Shown: positions 10,129 through 22,549, numbered from the stretch's first letter. The stretch: 64,000 nt of DNA from Solanum dulcamara (GCF_947179165.1 NC_077242.1:36825097-36889096); one strand, 5' to 3'. The notes: generated from the sequence alone by a model not told the origin. Program-made: numbers and translations.

Positions 10129-12890
10129 AGTTCGTCCTTGGATTGTCTGCAGACCATGTCTAGTAGAGTCTTGATTATCGATGTGTTGCGCGCCACATTT
10201 ATAAAGAAGAAGCTATAGGACATTTAGGATGTTACCTTTCTTTTACATCTGAGATAGTGCTATAGATCCGAGTCATAGGACAATTCCTTATACTAACCTT
10301 GGATCTTAACAGAAGGACAACACCAACAGAAGGAAGTAATTGACGACATGGGAAGTTATGAAGCATGCTGGTAAGTAAAGTAAAGGCCCAAAAGATATTT
10401 GTTGGGTAAGGTATTGACATGTGATTGAAATGTAAAGTTGAAACCTGAAAAGAAAGCAGATAGAAAGTGCAACAGATGTAGTTTGAAGTTGGACTTATGA
10501 GGTAAGTCCATTACTTTCATACTATTATTAACGTTGAAAGCCCTGTGTGGATACGATATGAGATGATATTGAAAGCCCGGTATGGCTGTGATATAATATG
10601 AATATATATATGTGTTGAACCTATGAGGCAATGTTGGTATTTTCTGCATGTAGGTTGTGAGATAGTAAGACGTGTAGAGGAAACTCTGCCAAAATTTTCC
10701 CAAAATAAGAAAAAAGAAATAGAACATAGCTTTATAACATATCTTGGAAATTGATACCGAGTACCCATATTATGCCAAATTAAAGCTGTAAGAGGTACTC
10801 TTCATGTCGTAAATAAGGGATACCCTTTTTACTCGGAGAAGTTTATTATGGATAAACAAAAGTCTGTCTGAGAAGTATAGTTCAGACCACAGTATCTCCA
10901 GCTGTAATTATGCTGTAGAAAAAAAAAAAAGCTCAGGTTGAAATGTAAGATGTCCAGTAATTGAGCTTCACTCATTTTCAAAGTACCAAGCCCCCAACTC
11001 CTAATTGTAAATTAGATAAGTTGTTCATAACTCGAGGATAAACTCGGAATGAGACCAGGTAGGTCAAGTATTAACAAAAGTACTATGATGTTTAAGAGAT
11101 TCTAGTTTATTCCAACAATGGTTGGAAAATGGTTTATGATAAAAGTTGATAGTCCTCCACCGACTAATTGGGAAATGAGCTTCGGACAGAAGCACCTCAA
11201 AGAGATGTCAGAAACTGAATGTGAGTACAAACTAAAAAGGGGATATGTAAGTATGAATTGAATGGGGTGATACAATTATACAGGGATAAAGTAGGACCAC
11301 TAGTAAGGCGCACTTAGTATATGTTGACTAAGTTAAAAGCCTGCGTTGAGTACGCAGTAAGAGCATGGAGCTTAAGATACAAATAAATGACGCGTGTACA
11401 CAACGTCGCCCCAAAAATAGTGGAACCCTTAAGGGACGAGGATGGCAAACTTAAGGAATAATTGGTGTAACCTACATTCACCCCAAGGAATAAAAGGTGC
11501 AGCTTCCATTCATCTCAAGAAACAAAGGATATAAGTTGGGAAAACCAATACTCCAAGAGAACATGGGACAATGAATGCCAGAATACAAATGTTGCCTAGT
11601 TAAGAGAAAATTTAGAACGGCTACAAGTGTATATTAACTTTTTATAAAGACAAGTAGAATGTGGCCTCGGACGAGTTGTTCCATGGGTCCCATTACTCAG
11701 GTACAGATTAATAGATGAGATATCGCACTATGTATGAAAAGGATTCTCGATGCTTCGTAATTTAGCCAAGGTTCTGTACCTAGATAATCAGGTTGGCAAA
11801 AAAAATAATGCAGAAAGACCGGGACATGATACAGTACCAAGTACATTGGGGAAGGAGACTGGATAAAATTGAGACTGGACATAGAGCAAGGTATAAGCAG
11901 ATAAAGGTATAAGTACCCTCTAAAAGGGGGAAGCAAGTTAGAAAACTGCAAAGGGTAAGATAAAGGTAATTGATGTGGCAACATGTTCGAGATGGATGCT
12001 TAAACTTCAATAAGATCCTTTGTTGAACCAAGTTAGAAGGATCTGGAAGTCATCAATAATTGGATAGAAGTTAAAATGCTATGCAGGATAGTGTTAAGAA
12101 GTTTCCAACAAGACCTGGAATAACATAACGCTAGAAGGTGGCTACGTATAAAAGCAAAAGAATATAGCAATGAAAGGATATCCAATAACTCAAGGGACAC
12201 TACAAAAGATAATGACAGCATGCTAGACCAAAAGCCAAAATGTTAGCTATAGAGTTGGTCGCAAATGATGTTACGATAGATGTATAACCAAGGACAAAAG
12301 AATAGAAAGCCTCCTGTGGTAGAAAATGAGAAGAACACAAAGTGAATAGAGGAAAGGAAAGAAGTGCGGCAAGGTGAGACCTAGCGAGACGACGCTAGGA
12401 TATTTCTCAGGTTAAGTTGAGCACCTTCTCATAGTTTCATAAAGGTAAAGGAAGACACAAGATAACAACAATAAAGTGTTACCAGCTGGGGTAAGGAATT
12501 TGTAAAATGGTTTAAGTAAGATGGGCAGAACTAGCTGGGTACTACAGGATGGCAAGCTCATATGCCAAACTTCTTCGGGACTATACCAACTGAGGATAGA
12601 CGGAACTCAAAGTGGCTCTAAAGGTCACAATATGAATGAACTTTAGCGATACTCAGTAGCCAACCCCAATGAATAGGTGCATATAAAAAGGGGGAAATAC
12701 AATAGGAGGAGTTAAACCAAAATGACCAAAAAGGGACATGGTCGTAGTGGAACTAAAGATCTACCCCTATACCGGTTGCAAGATAATAGAGGAAAGGGCA
12801 AGGCAACACTTAAAGACTAGTGAGATGATGCTAAGATAAAATTTGGGCTAAGTTGATTGCCCCGCACATTATTGCAAGGATTACCATCTA
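10129..12890 (+). other. Decayed internal region of element B, no intact gene
   Basis: This region is colinear with 18836-21300 of A and, in its leader, with 39840-40350 of G (minus). I cannot assign gag, protease or reverse transcriptase to it. A frame ending KLKE-stop (about 11270-11462) matches a longer open frame in A but has two internal stops here. The segment around 12360-12660 is related to 12780-13250, so part of the internal region was duplicated. Minus-strand reading frames at 10232-10768 and 11697-12221 are judged chance frames. Confidence 0.55.
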
Positions 12891-13008
12891 ATGCGACATG
12901 AGGACTTCCCAAGGAGGTCACCCATCCCAGTATTTCTCTCACTCAAGCATGCTTAACTTCTAAATTCTGGTGGAATTTAGTGCGATAGTGCAGGTATGGT
13001 CATGCGAG
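12891..13008 (-). ncRNA. 5S rRNA-derived sequence (pseudogene or Cassandra-like 5S domain)
   Basis: Read on the minus strand, this 118-base segment matches plant 5S rRNA (120 bases) end to end, with substitutions. It starts with a decayed version of the 5' GGATGCGATCATACC. It continues with the A-box region GAAGTTAAGCATGCTTGAG (plus-strand image at 12943-12961) and the intermediate and C-box region GGGATGGGTGACCTCC, then GGGAAGTCCTCATGTCGCAT at the end. The internal pol III promoter is the best-kept part; the central helix region is most changed. It lies inside the internal region of B and has no counterpart in A. Whether it is a 5S retropseudogene, part of a Cassandra TRIM LTR or a 5S-derived SINE is not settled. 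A functional 5S gene is unlikely given the number of changes. Confidence 0.8.
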
Positions 13009-13589
13009 ATGGAAGAATCTGAACTAGCGGCAGAGAAACGACATGAGATTATGTTCCTAGAGTACTATAAATTACGTTGAGGTTATTCTTAAAAGGATTT
13101 AAGCAAGACAAGAAGGATTAGCTAATTGCTAACTGACAACGCACTCTAATGCCACAGTTCTTCAACATAGTACCAGTTAATGAGAGGCAAACCACAAAAT
13201 GGCTATACGGGCCAGTGGGCGAGAGAATTTCGACACCACTTGGTAGCCAACTCTTAGGGTAGAAAAAAGCAAAACCCAAAAGGTAAGGGTACTAGTTGAT
13301 GCAATTTATGGAAGACAGGAAGTAATACACGAGGTCAAAAATCCCACAATATGACCAGGGCTACAAGACTCACTTCACACTCCAGCGCCAGATGACTCTA
13401 GAGGGAATGTTACCTGTGGATTAACAATATTAGTCCATGCTCCTTCAATCAAAGGCTACCTACTCAACCGAGAATGTGTAAAATTATAGGGTAAAAGAGT
13501 GGTAGGACCTTACGGAGTCCCCATAGCTATTATCCTATATGAAGGAGCCTAAGTTACAATTAACTACCTAGAATCAGTCCGCGAAGAAA

Positions 13590-14360
13590 CTGGGAAGACA
13601 CATAAGTCTTCGTACACTACTTTACCCTCAAACCTGATGAACAGACTAAAGCATACCACTTGAACGTTAGAAGATATGTCATGAGCTGGTGTTGTTAACT
13701 TCAAAGGTTGATGGGATGATTATCTATCACTTATCAAGTTGCCTACAATAATAATTACTACTCTAGTATCCCAATGGCCCCGTACAAGATTGTTAGAGCA
13801 AGACGTGTAAGTCCCCTATTGAATGGGTCAATGTTAGAAAGACTAAGCTAAAAAGGCCCCGACATGATTAAGCAAGCTATTGACTAAAAGCCCAGAGTCG
13901 GAAGAAATGATATATAGATAAATGACATCAACATACAGAGTTCAAATTGATGATTGAATGTTCATAACAGGGTCACCCAGAAAAGGAAACTTAACCCAAA
14001 ATATATTAAACTGTATCAAGTTGCTCATAAAGTGGGCAACGTGGCTAGTAAGTTGAGCTTACCACCTTATTTGGAAACTATATGCCCAGTCCATTAGATA
14101 GGGATGATTCGTAAGGGTACTGATCACCCACCCAGGGTATATTCTATAGATGATGTCCAGGAAATGGAATCCTGTGAGGGACGACCTATCGCCATCTTAG
14201 ATCAACAAACTAGAAAATTGTAGACTAAAGACGTGCCTTCCGTTAAGATACTGTGGCAAATCCAAAACTAGAAAGAAGATGACCGAGGAAGCTAAAAAGA
14301 ACATGAAACACAAGTATTCGCACCTATTCCTTATGTCTATAGGTAACCCCAACTCCTGAA
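13590..14360 (+). pseudogene. Integrase C-terminus and chromodomain remnant of element B
   Basis: Translated pieces follow the order of the chromoviral integrase C-terminal part: a decayed TTFHPQ region near 13618, spaced blocks matching the same region of A, and then the chromodomain with its conserved IAILD.Q start (about 14190) and a decayed VKILWQIQN block (about 14243). There are many stops and shifts and no long frame. The region precedes the polypurine tract, as expected for the 3' end of a chromoviral pol. In the family this domain is thought to guide insertion to heterochromatin. Confidence 0.6.
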
Positions 14361-14477
14361 ACTCATATATTAAGTACTTGGATAGAAGTATGTGTTATGG
14401 AAATAATAAAGAATCTCCCTACGATTTGTATAAGGTGCTAAGAGAAGTGTTGTTTAACATTCGGAGATGAATGTTCT

Positions 14478-14491
14478 AAAGGGGGGAAGGA
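14478..14491 (+). other. Polypurine tract of element B
   Basis: AAAGGGGGGAAGGA directly abuts the 3' LTR start (TGTTACACC at 14492). It is the expected primer site for plus-strand synthesis. An imperfect inverted repeat (CATTCGGAGATGAATG, 14458-14473) lies just upstream, as in the other chromoviral elements here. Confidence 0.85.
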
Positions 14492-17384
14492 TGTTACACC
14501 CCACACTTTAAAACTCGGAATGTCTCAAAAGTTCCTTAGACATTATCATATGAGCCGAATATGCTATGACACTATCAAACAACTTTAAGTAAGGGAGAAA
14601 GTGATATCCCATAGTAGAGAAGGTTGGAAATGGAGTCATAAGAATCTAGAAGGAATTGGAGGCCAAGTGATGAGTCGTAGGACTCGACTTACCTACGTAA
14701 ACTACTAGCTTAGAAGTCTTACATACTTGAGCTACTTGATGACATACCAAGCTTACGTAGCATGGATTACATAGGCTCTTAAAATAGGATGAGATTACAA
14801 AACCATGAGGAAGGGGAAAAGATGACAAGTGGCAGCCAATGGAGGAGTGACACATGGCAGCACCTCAAGCAAGCAGGTGACCCACCTGCTTGAGGTCAAG
14901 TAGGTGACCCACCTTATTGGGGGGAGGTGGACCCCATGCCATATGGCAGCCCCTTATTGGCAGCATGTATGTATTGGCCCAATGGGGGCCGAACACATGT
15001 CACCCTTAGGGGCTGACATGTGTCACCCCCTAAGGAAAAATATATCTACATCTTAAATGACTCATAGTTCATTTCTTGGTTCAAAACTTCAGCAACAACT
15101 AAGAGCAAAAATGTAGAGAAGAAAAGAGAGACAACAACGGCTTGAAGAAAACTAAGGTAAGTCTCCATTTTTTCTTCGTAAATTAATTATCTAAGGTATT
15201 CCTCGGACACGTGGTGGTGTATATATGTGTATTAGAATGAATAATGAGTCTTTAATTCAGCCTTACACTTGGAAAGTTGAGAGAAAGTTGAAAGAACAAA
15301 GAGAGAAAACGTTAAGAGCTAGTTAACAAACCCGTTTTTGAATGGGACTATTGTTAGTAATATTAGTATAACTTCTTTTGTACAACTTCGTGTCGAGTGA
15401 TTCAATATGTTTTGGAAAGGTATTTCGTAGTTATATAACTTTTATTTATCCTTTAAAATCCATTTTTGCTTTTATCTACTCAAAAAAGGGTGATGAAGTA
15501 TGGAGGAGGTATTGCCCAAAATTTGGTTTTAGACATCTTACACGGACTGCTGTTGGTATTTTGGGCATATCTTTTTTTACAGAATTGATGTAGGGGTGAT
15601 TTGAAATTTTATGCGACCCAAATACACATGTATATAACTTTCATGGAGGATATAAAGCCTGTTTCCCTCAATTACCCCTTCGAAACGAAGCAACAATGCA
15701 AGACAGTAAGCTGTCCAGAATTCACATTTTGATAGTTTGGAGTGAGTTGTTTGGGGTTTGTATTGTGTAATGTTGGTGTGAATTTCTTGTATATATGTTG
15801 TAGGTTGTTGTTGTTGGTTGGCTGTAGTTATTAGGGGTGTGATTGGAAATTCGGATAGGGCATATTATAGGGGAGGTGCTGCCCGATTTCTGTTAACTCT
15901 TTAACTAGTTAAGGAACTAGTTGAGAAGACGAGTGAGGAAATGAGTTATGTGAATACTCGTGTATAATTAATGGTGATGAACAGTCAAAGGGTGTTTATA
16001 TTCTTATTTCTTTCATATTGAATAGGTTCAAAGGATGACTAGGCAAACGGGATAAAGAGTAACTCATAAGAGGTATGTGAAGCTTCTCTTGGTATGTTTT
16101 TGGTATAGGTATATAAAGCCTATCTCTTCTCTTTCTTTTGGCATGTCTTAGATGTAAGAAGGATATGATATGAGCTTTGGCGGTAATTCCATTCCCAGGT
16201 TCTGAATATGACTTCAGGACCTTCACTCACTTTTGAATGTTAAACATTATAGTAGTAAGCTACTATCTTCGAGTCTTCAATAGGTTAAATAATAATTGGA
16301 GGTATAGGCCTCTATCCTTAAGGGCTCCATGAGGATAGACGTCTGGATCCTATAAGTTGTTTGGCAATATTGTGACACATGTCTATGGTTTCTGATGCTC
16401 TATATAGTCCTCTGTGACACCTAGTAGGTACTTTAATTACTTCTAAGTGACGGTTTACTTGATAACTTTATTGAGTCTCAGATAATGATTTAAATTGTAT
16501 TTTGTTTCTCACTACTCTACTCATGCATACTGTAACACTTCTTTCATCGACCCCGGGGCTGAGAATAGTAATCGTGCACAATTCCACTACATTGTTCATC
16601 GCGCCCTCACTAGAGGGCCGGGTACGTATGTATATATATGATGATGTGATAATGTGATGATGTGATGATGTGTTGTAATAAGAAGGTGATGGTACTACAG
16701 ATATGATTCACCGGATCCCTGATAGGGCTGGCTATATTGAAAATTTGAGCATGCATGATTTTACTTTTCAAGGTATAGGTTTCTAATTTGATATTTTATC
16801 CCTTACTTCTCTATTTCAGATATACCTCTAATCGTATTATGTTATGTTTTACATACTCAGTACGTATGTTGTACTAACCCCCCTTTTCTCAGGGGGGGCT
16901 GCGTTTCATGCCCGCAGGTATAGGTACAGGTTTTGGGAGTCCGTCTTCTTAGGATCCCGCTCAGCTCAGCTGAAAGAGGCTACATTGTATCGGAGCCTAC
17001 TTTATGGCATTGGCCGTTGATGTATAGTATTATTTTTTTATTGAGAGGTACGGCGGGGGCCCTATCCCGCCATATATTGTTATTGATATTGTTAGAGGTC
17101 TGTAGACATGTATATGTGGGTTGTGTATATTAGTTTGATTCTACTGGGTCTACATGATGTGTGGTATATGTTATTATGTTATGGCAGCCTTGTCGGCTTG
17201 CATGCCCTTTCATGTTACAACACAAATGAAAAGGGCTATAGGTTTATGAAAATTTTATTGCCCAATGGGGTTCTGTTATATGATATTGTTTTATTTATAG
17301 TTCAATTTCACCACAACTAATATTTAGGTATACGGGGGGTCCAGGTTGGACCCCAGTTGCGGCCTATGGGGTTGGGTCATGACA
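14492..17384 (+). repeat. 3' LTR of element B
   Basis: The segment is colinear with 7317-10112 and ends with an intact ...ATGACA. It contains a perfect hairpin at 14870-14892 and a GATGATGTG microsatellite-like run near 16640-16675 that is absent from the 5' copy. Several of its CACGTG sites are decayed to CATATG or CACATG. The frame at 17108-17320 is the partner of the 70-codon frame at 9836. Confidence 0.9.
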
Positions 17385-17389
17385 CTATC

Positions 17390-18819
17390 TCTCTTTTCTC
17401 TTGATATGTACTTGGCATAAAAATGAGATTCAGGATGGGACGGGTACGAAATATATACTTGATGACCACATGATGGGAAGTACAGACTAAATATAACTTA
17501 TTCTCTTTCTTTTTTTGGCATGTCCTAGTTGTAAGTTAAATATGATATGAGCTCCGGGGTAATTCCATTCTTAAGCATCTCTTATTTACTTCTGAATATT
17601 GAACTCCTATAGAAATTTAGCTATTTCCCTGGAAGCTTCTATATGTTAAAGAGGTACCAAATGTACAGGCTCTAAGTCTTAAAGATTATATGATAACAAG
17701 TGTCTCTGATTCCATAAGCGACTTGGCCTTATGTTGGTACATGTCTAGGGTCCCCGAGGTTACATTTGGTATAGCCCATAATGGCATTTAGAGGGTACTT
17801 GAGATGACTACACTACTACTCGGGTCCTCAGGCAAAAGCTTAACTTTCTTATTCTATTGAGTCTCTGATAATGATTTAAATTGCATATAGTTACTCACTA
17901 CTCTACTCGTGAATACAGTAACCCTTCTATCATTAATTCCCGGACCAGGGTATGTTCTCATGCACAGTTCACTGTATTATCCACTGAGTCCCTCACTAAA
18001 GGGTTGGGTACACTATACGAGGACATAATAATGCAATGACATGAAAAACTCATTGAGTCCCTCATTAGAGGGACGGGTACGTATGTATATATATGATGAT
18101 GTGTTGTAATTAGGTGGTAATGGCGCCAGGCCTATTATGGTCCTACATATATAATTCACCAGATCCCTGGTGGGGTCGTCTATATGGTATAATTTGAGCA
18201 TGCATGTTTTTATATAAACAGAATACAAGTACAAGTTTCTGATTTGATATTTTAGCCCCTGCTTCTCTATTTTAGATATGTTTTCAGTTTGTATTATGTT
18301 ATATTTGACTTACTCAGTACATATGTCGTACTGACCCCCTTTCTTCGGGGGGATGCATTCATGCCAGCAGGTACCGATATAGGTTTTAGGATACCGTTCA
18401 ACTCAGCTTGAAGAGGCTCCATTATCTTAGAGCCTAGTTTTTGGCACTGGCCACTGATGTATATCATTGTTTTGTTATTCAGGGGTATGGCGGGAGCCCT
18501 GTCCCGCTATATATTGTCGTTAACATTTTTAGAGGTTTGTAGACATGTATATGTAGGTTGTGTATGTCAGTTTAGTTCATCTGGGTCTTCATGATATATG
18601 GTACGTGTTGTTATGTAATGGAAGCCTTGTCAGCTTGCGTGCCCTTTCAGGATGTGATGCAAATGAAAGAGGCTACAGGTTTATGAAAATATTATCACAC
18701 AATAGAGTTCTATTGCATAGTATGATTTTATTTATAGTTCGAATTGACCACAACTGATAGTGGTGTATACGGGGTTCAGGTGTGACCCCAGTCATGGCCT
18801 ACGGGGTTGGGTTATGACA
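17390..18819 (+). repeat. 5' LTR of element A, second part
   Basis: The LTR of A resumes after B and its TSD (17385-17389) and runs to the terminal TTATGACA. It aligns with 24515-25978 of the 3' LTR. It includes the frame at 18560-18757, related to the conserved LTR frame described for B. Confidence 0.85.
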
Positions 18820-18823
18820 GAAG

Positions 18824-18835
18824 TTATATCAGAGT
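18824..18835 (+). other. Decayed primer-binding site of element A
   Basis: TTATATCAGAGT keeps nine of the twelve bases of the tRNA-Met complement TGGTATCAGAGC. It starts five bases after the LTR end, the same spacing as in B. Confidence 0.65.
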
Positions 18836-21639
18836 AGTTCGTCCTTGGATTGTCTGCAGACCATGTCTAGTAGAGTCTTGGTTATCGGTGTGTTGCACGT
18901 CACATCTATAAACAAGAGGCTACAAGACATTTAGAATATTACCTTTCTTTTATATCTATGATCGTGCTATAGATCTGATTCATAGGATAATTCTTTATAC
19001 TAATCTTTTACTTTAGCAGAGGGACGACATTAATAGAAGGAAGTAATTGACGTTATGGGAAAGTTACGAAGCACGTAGGTAAGAAAAGGCACGAAAGATA
19101 TCTGTTGGGTAAGGTATTGAGGTAAAATTGAAATGTGATATCGAAAACTGAAGGGAGAAGTAGACAAGAAGTGCAAAAGAACCAGTTTGAAGTTGGACAT
19201 ACAAGGTAAGTCCATTATTTGCATACTAATATTGATATTTAAAGCCCTGTGTGGCTGCAATATGAGATGATATTGAAAGCCCTATGTGGCTGTGATATGA
19301 TATGAATATATATATGTTGGCCCTGTGAGGCATTATTGGTATTTTCTACATGCAGGTTGTGGGATAGTAAGGAGTATAGGGGAAACTCTGCCGAAATTTT
19401 CCCAGAACAAGGAAAGGGAATAAAACATAGATTCTTAATAAGTCTTGGAAATTGATGTCGAGTACCTCTATTATGTTTGACTAAGGATGCAAGAGGTACT
19501 CTCCATGTCATCGATAAAGGGAACCCTTTTTACTTGGGGAATTTTATTTCGGAGAGATAAAAGCCTATCTCAGCAGTAAACATCAGACCACGGTATCTCC
19601 AGCCGTATTGGTGTTATAGTACAAAAAAAACTCAGGTTGAAGGGTAAGATGTCCAGCAATTGAGTTTTACTCTTATTGAAAAGTACCAAGCCCCCAACTC
19701 TTAGTTGTAAATTAGATAAGTTGTTCATCACTCGAGGATAAACTCGGGGGAAGACCATATAGGTCAAGTGTTAAGAAATACTATGATGGTTAAGGGTTTT
19801 TAGTTTTCTTCTAACGGTGGTTGGAAAGTGCTCCATGATAATAGTTTATTAGTTCTTCGCCGACTAATTGGAGAAAGAAATTCTAACCGAACCACCCAGA
19901 AAGATGTCATGAACTGAAAACAAGTAGGAACTAAAAGGGGAATATATAGGTACGAATATAAAGGTGTGGTACAACAATACGAGGATAAAATAGGACCGCT
20001 AGTAAGGGGCACCTGGTGTATGTTGACTAAGTTAAAAACCTTGGTTGGGTACACAGTAAGGGCAAGAGGCATAAGGTATAAAGTAATGACGCGTGTACAC
20101 AACGTCGCCCCAAAAATAATGGAACCCTTAGGAGACAAAGATGGAAAACTTAAGGAATAAATGGCTCAACTTTCATTCACCCCAAGAAACAAAGGATATA
20201 GGTTGGAATAAAGTTACTACAAGTGTTGCCTAGTTAAAATTTAAGACGACTACCAGTGAGTATTAACCATTCATAAAGATAAGTAGAAGGTGGCCTTGGA
20301 TGAGTTCTTTCTTGGGTAACATTATTCAAAATACCAATTAGTAGATAAGATATCACATTAGATATGGAAAGGTTCTCATCGCCTCGTGAATTAGCCAAGG
20401 TTCCGTACATGGATAATCAGGTTATAAAATATGTAGAGAGATAGGGACATGATACAGTACTAAGTATATTGGGGAAGGAGATTGAACACAAATAAGATTG
20501 GACATAGAGCAAGGTATAAGCAGATAAAAGTATAAGTACCCTCTAAAGGGGGGGAAGCAAGTGAGAAAACTGCAAAGGTAAGGTGAAGGGAACTGATATG
20601 GCAATATATTTAAGATGGGTGGTTAAGTTTCAATAAGAACCTAGACTGAACCAAGTTAGGAAGGTCTGGAAGTCACCAATAATTAGATAGAAGCCAGAAT
20701 GCTATGTAAGGCAGTGTCAAGAAGTTTTTAACAAGATATTGAATGACATCATGCTAGAGAAAAAGCCAAAATATTGGATATGGAGTTGGTCGCGAATGAT
20801 GTTGCGATAGATAAATAACCAAGGAAAAGGGATAGAAAGCCTCATATGGTAGGAGATAAGAAGAGAAAAGAGTGAACAAGGAAAAAAATGCGATAAGGTG
20901 GGTCAAGCAAGTTCCAATGTGAGTGAGATGTGTACAGTAGAATGAACCAATAGACGAAAAGACTACATCTACGGGATATATATAAGCATCAGGCTAAGTG
21001 AGTAAGTACATGATAAAAGGAATAGGGGTTCAATAATGTCAATACAGTTATGATATTTTGAATACCCTACCGAGATATATGAAGATAGGTTAATCCAAAC
21101 TACCGAGATAGAATTAGTACTATGAGCGAAGTAAGTCATGGCCATGGTTGGACCAAAGGTCTACCCTGATACTGACTGTAGGATACGGGAGGAAATGGCA
21201 AGGTAACACATGATAATTAGTGAGACGGAGCTAAGATATTTTTGAGGTTAAGTTGAGTACCTTCTTATATTCTCGTAAAGGTAAAGGATAACACGAGATA
21301 ACAAATCTAAAGTGTTACAAGTTGGGGTAATTAAGTAAGATGAGATGAACTAGTCGGTTACCAAAAGATAGCAAATTTATATGTCAAATTCCTTCAAGAG
21401 TATACCAAGGAATGATAGACAGAGCACAGAACGACTATGAAAGCCATTATATGAGGAGACTTCAACATTATTCAGTAGCCAACCTTAAGAATTGGAAAAA
21501 AAGCCCAAAGTTGACTCAAAAGGTAAAGTATAAGTTGAAGTCTTCTAAGGAAATTTAGGAGTAATACATGAGGTTCCCACAGCTTTGTTTTGAGTGGAGA
21601 GGCTCAAAGTACAGCTAACGCTTGAATAACAATCCAATA
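18836..21639 (+). other. Decayed internal region of element A
   Basis: The region is colinear with the internal region of B but lacks the 5S-derived insertion and the local duplication seen there. No gag zinc knuckle, protease or reverse transcriptase motif could be recognised. A pair of short direct repeats (GAAAGCCCTGTGTGGCTG-like) lies at about 19240-19292. Minus-strand reading frames at 19030-20138 are judged chance frames. Confidence 0.5.
19966..20160 (+). CDS. Conserved short open frame in internal region of A (unknown)
   Basis: A 64-codon frame without stops starts at a GTG codon and ends KLKE-stop. The same frame is visible in element B at about 11270-11462, sharing MLTKLK and MTRVHNVAPKI and ending at the same stop, but with two internal stops. 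I do not recognise the product. It lies where gag would be expected in a chromovirus, so it may be a leftover of gag, or a chance frame in conserved sequence. Its upstream start is not visible. Confidence 0.25.
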   Translation: MVQQYEDKIGPLVRGTWCMLTKLKTLVGYTVRARGIRYKVMTRVHNVAPKIMEPLGDKDGKLKE

Positions 21640-22431
21640 TACTATTGGGAACACAAGCAGGTCTTAGTACCACCTTTCACCCTCAAAACAAATAAATAGG
21701 CTAAGTGTACCACTTAAACGCTAGAAGATATATCGGGAGCTGGTGTTGTTAACTCGAAGGTAGCTAGGATGATTATCTATCACTTAGCAAGTTGCCTACC
21801 ATAATAGCTACCACTCTAATATCCTAATAGCCCATACAAGGCTGGTAGGGCAGGGCGTGTAAATCCTCTATTAGTTGGGTCGATGTTAAAAAGACTAAGC
21901 TAGTAGGCCTAGACATGATTGAGCAAGCTATGGAAAAGTAGCCCAGAGTCGGCAGAAATGATATATAGATGATTGACATCGACATTCAGAGTTCAAATTG
22001 ATGATTGGGTGTTCGGAACAAGGTCACCCAGAAAGAGAGTAATAAGATTCGGCAAGAAAAGAAAACTTAGCCCAAAATACATTAGACCTTATTAAGTTGC
22101 TCATGAGATGGACAATATTTCTTGTAAGTTGGACTTACCACCTGATTGGGAAATTATACACCCAGTGCAAAAAAGACTGATTCAACGAGATATCCAACAC
22201 AGAGTATGTCCCATAAATGATGTCAATGTCATAAAAGAGTTATCCTACGAAGAAAAACCTATCGCCATTCGAGATCGACAGATTAGAAGATTGCGGACTA
22301 AGGACGTAGCTTCTATCGAAGTATTATGGAGAAATAGGAATCGTGAAGACATGACTTGGGAAGTTGAAGAGGACATGAAACACAAGTATTCGTACCTATT
22401 CCCGATGTCTACAGGTAACCCCAACTCCTGA
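21640..22431 (+). pseudogene. Integrase C-terminus and chromodomain remnant of element A
   Basis: From 21666 the frames give decayed integrase pieces: a TTFHPQ-like start, then RTIQTLED-like and VNSKV blocks, and FGKKRKLSPKYIRPY near 22050-22095. An open frame at 22108-22431 then holds LDLPPDWEIIHPV and a good chromodomain: the SYEEKPIAI stretch, VEVLWRN-like core, TWEVEEDM helix and final YLFP. The chromodomain is the best-preserved coding piece of A. The catalytic integrase core upstream is missing or unrecognisable. A polypurine tract follows about 120 bases downstream. Confidence 0.7.
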
Positions 22432-22549
22432 AACTCATAAATGAATCACTTGGATGAAAGTATGTGTGGTTGCAATGGAAAGGAATCTCCCTACAATTTG
22501 TGTAACGTCTTGAAGGAAGTTTTGTTTAACATTCGAGGACGAATATTCT

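Larger units (their letters stand above)
7317..17384 (+). mobile_element. Large-LTR chromoviral element B, youngest insertion of stack 1
   Basis: The two LTRs (7317-10112 and 14492-17384) are colinear, with about 93% identity in a 60-base sample. The flanking TSD is CTATC (7312-7316 and 17385-17389). The empty site is visible intact in the 3' LTR of A at about 24510-24525 (AAAGCTATCTCTC). A good primer-binding site follows the 5' LTR and a polypurine tract precedes the 3' LTR. The 4.4 kb internal region is heavily decayed: it ends with integrase and chromodomain remnants and holds a 5S rRNA-derived insertion. Confidence 0.9.

Noticed and set aside
10356..10768. Overlapping minus-strand frames of 83 and 123 codons in element B
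   Set aside because: They lie opposite the element leader, are rich in Tyr, Ser and Phe as expected from AT-rich antisense sequence, and the related frames in A (19030-19511) are not colinear in length.
12891..13008. Calling the 5S-like segment a functional 5S rRNA gene
   Set aside because: It has many substitutions including at both ends, lies inside a decayed retroelement, is a single copy and shows no T-run terminator at the expected end.
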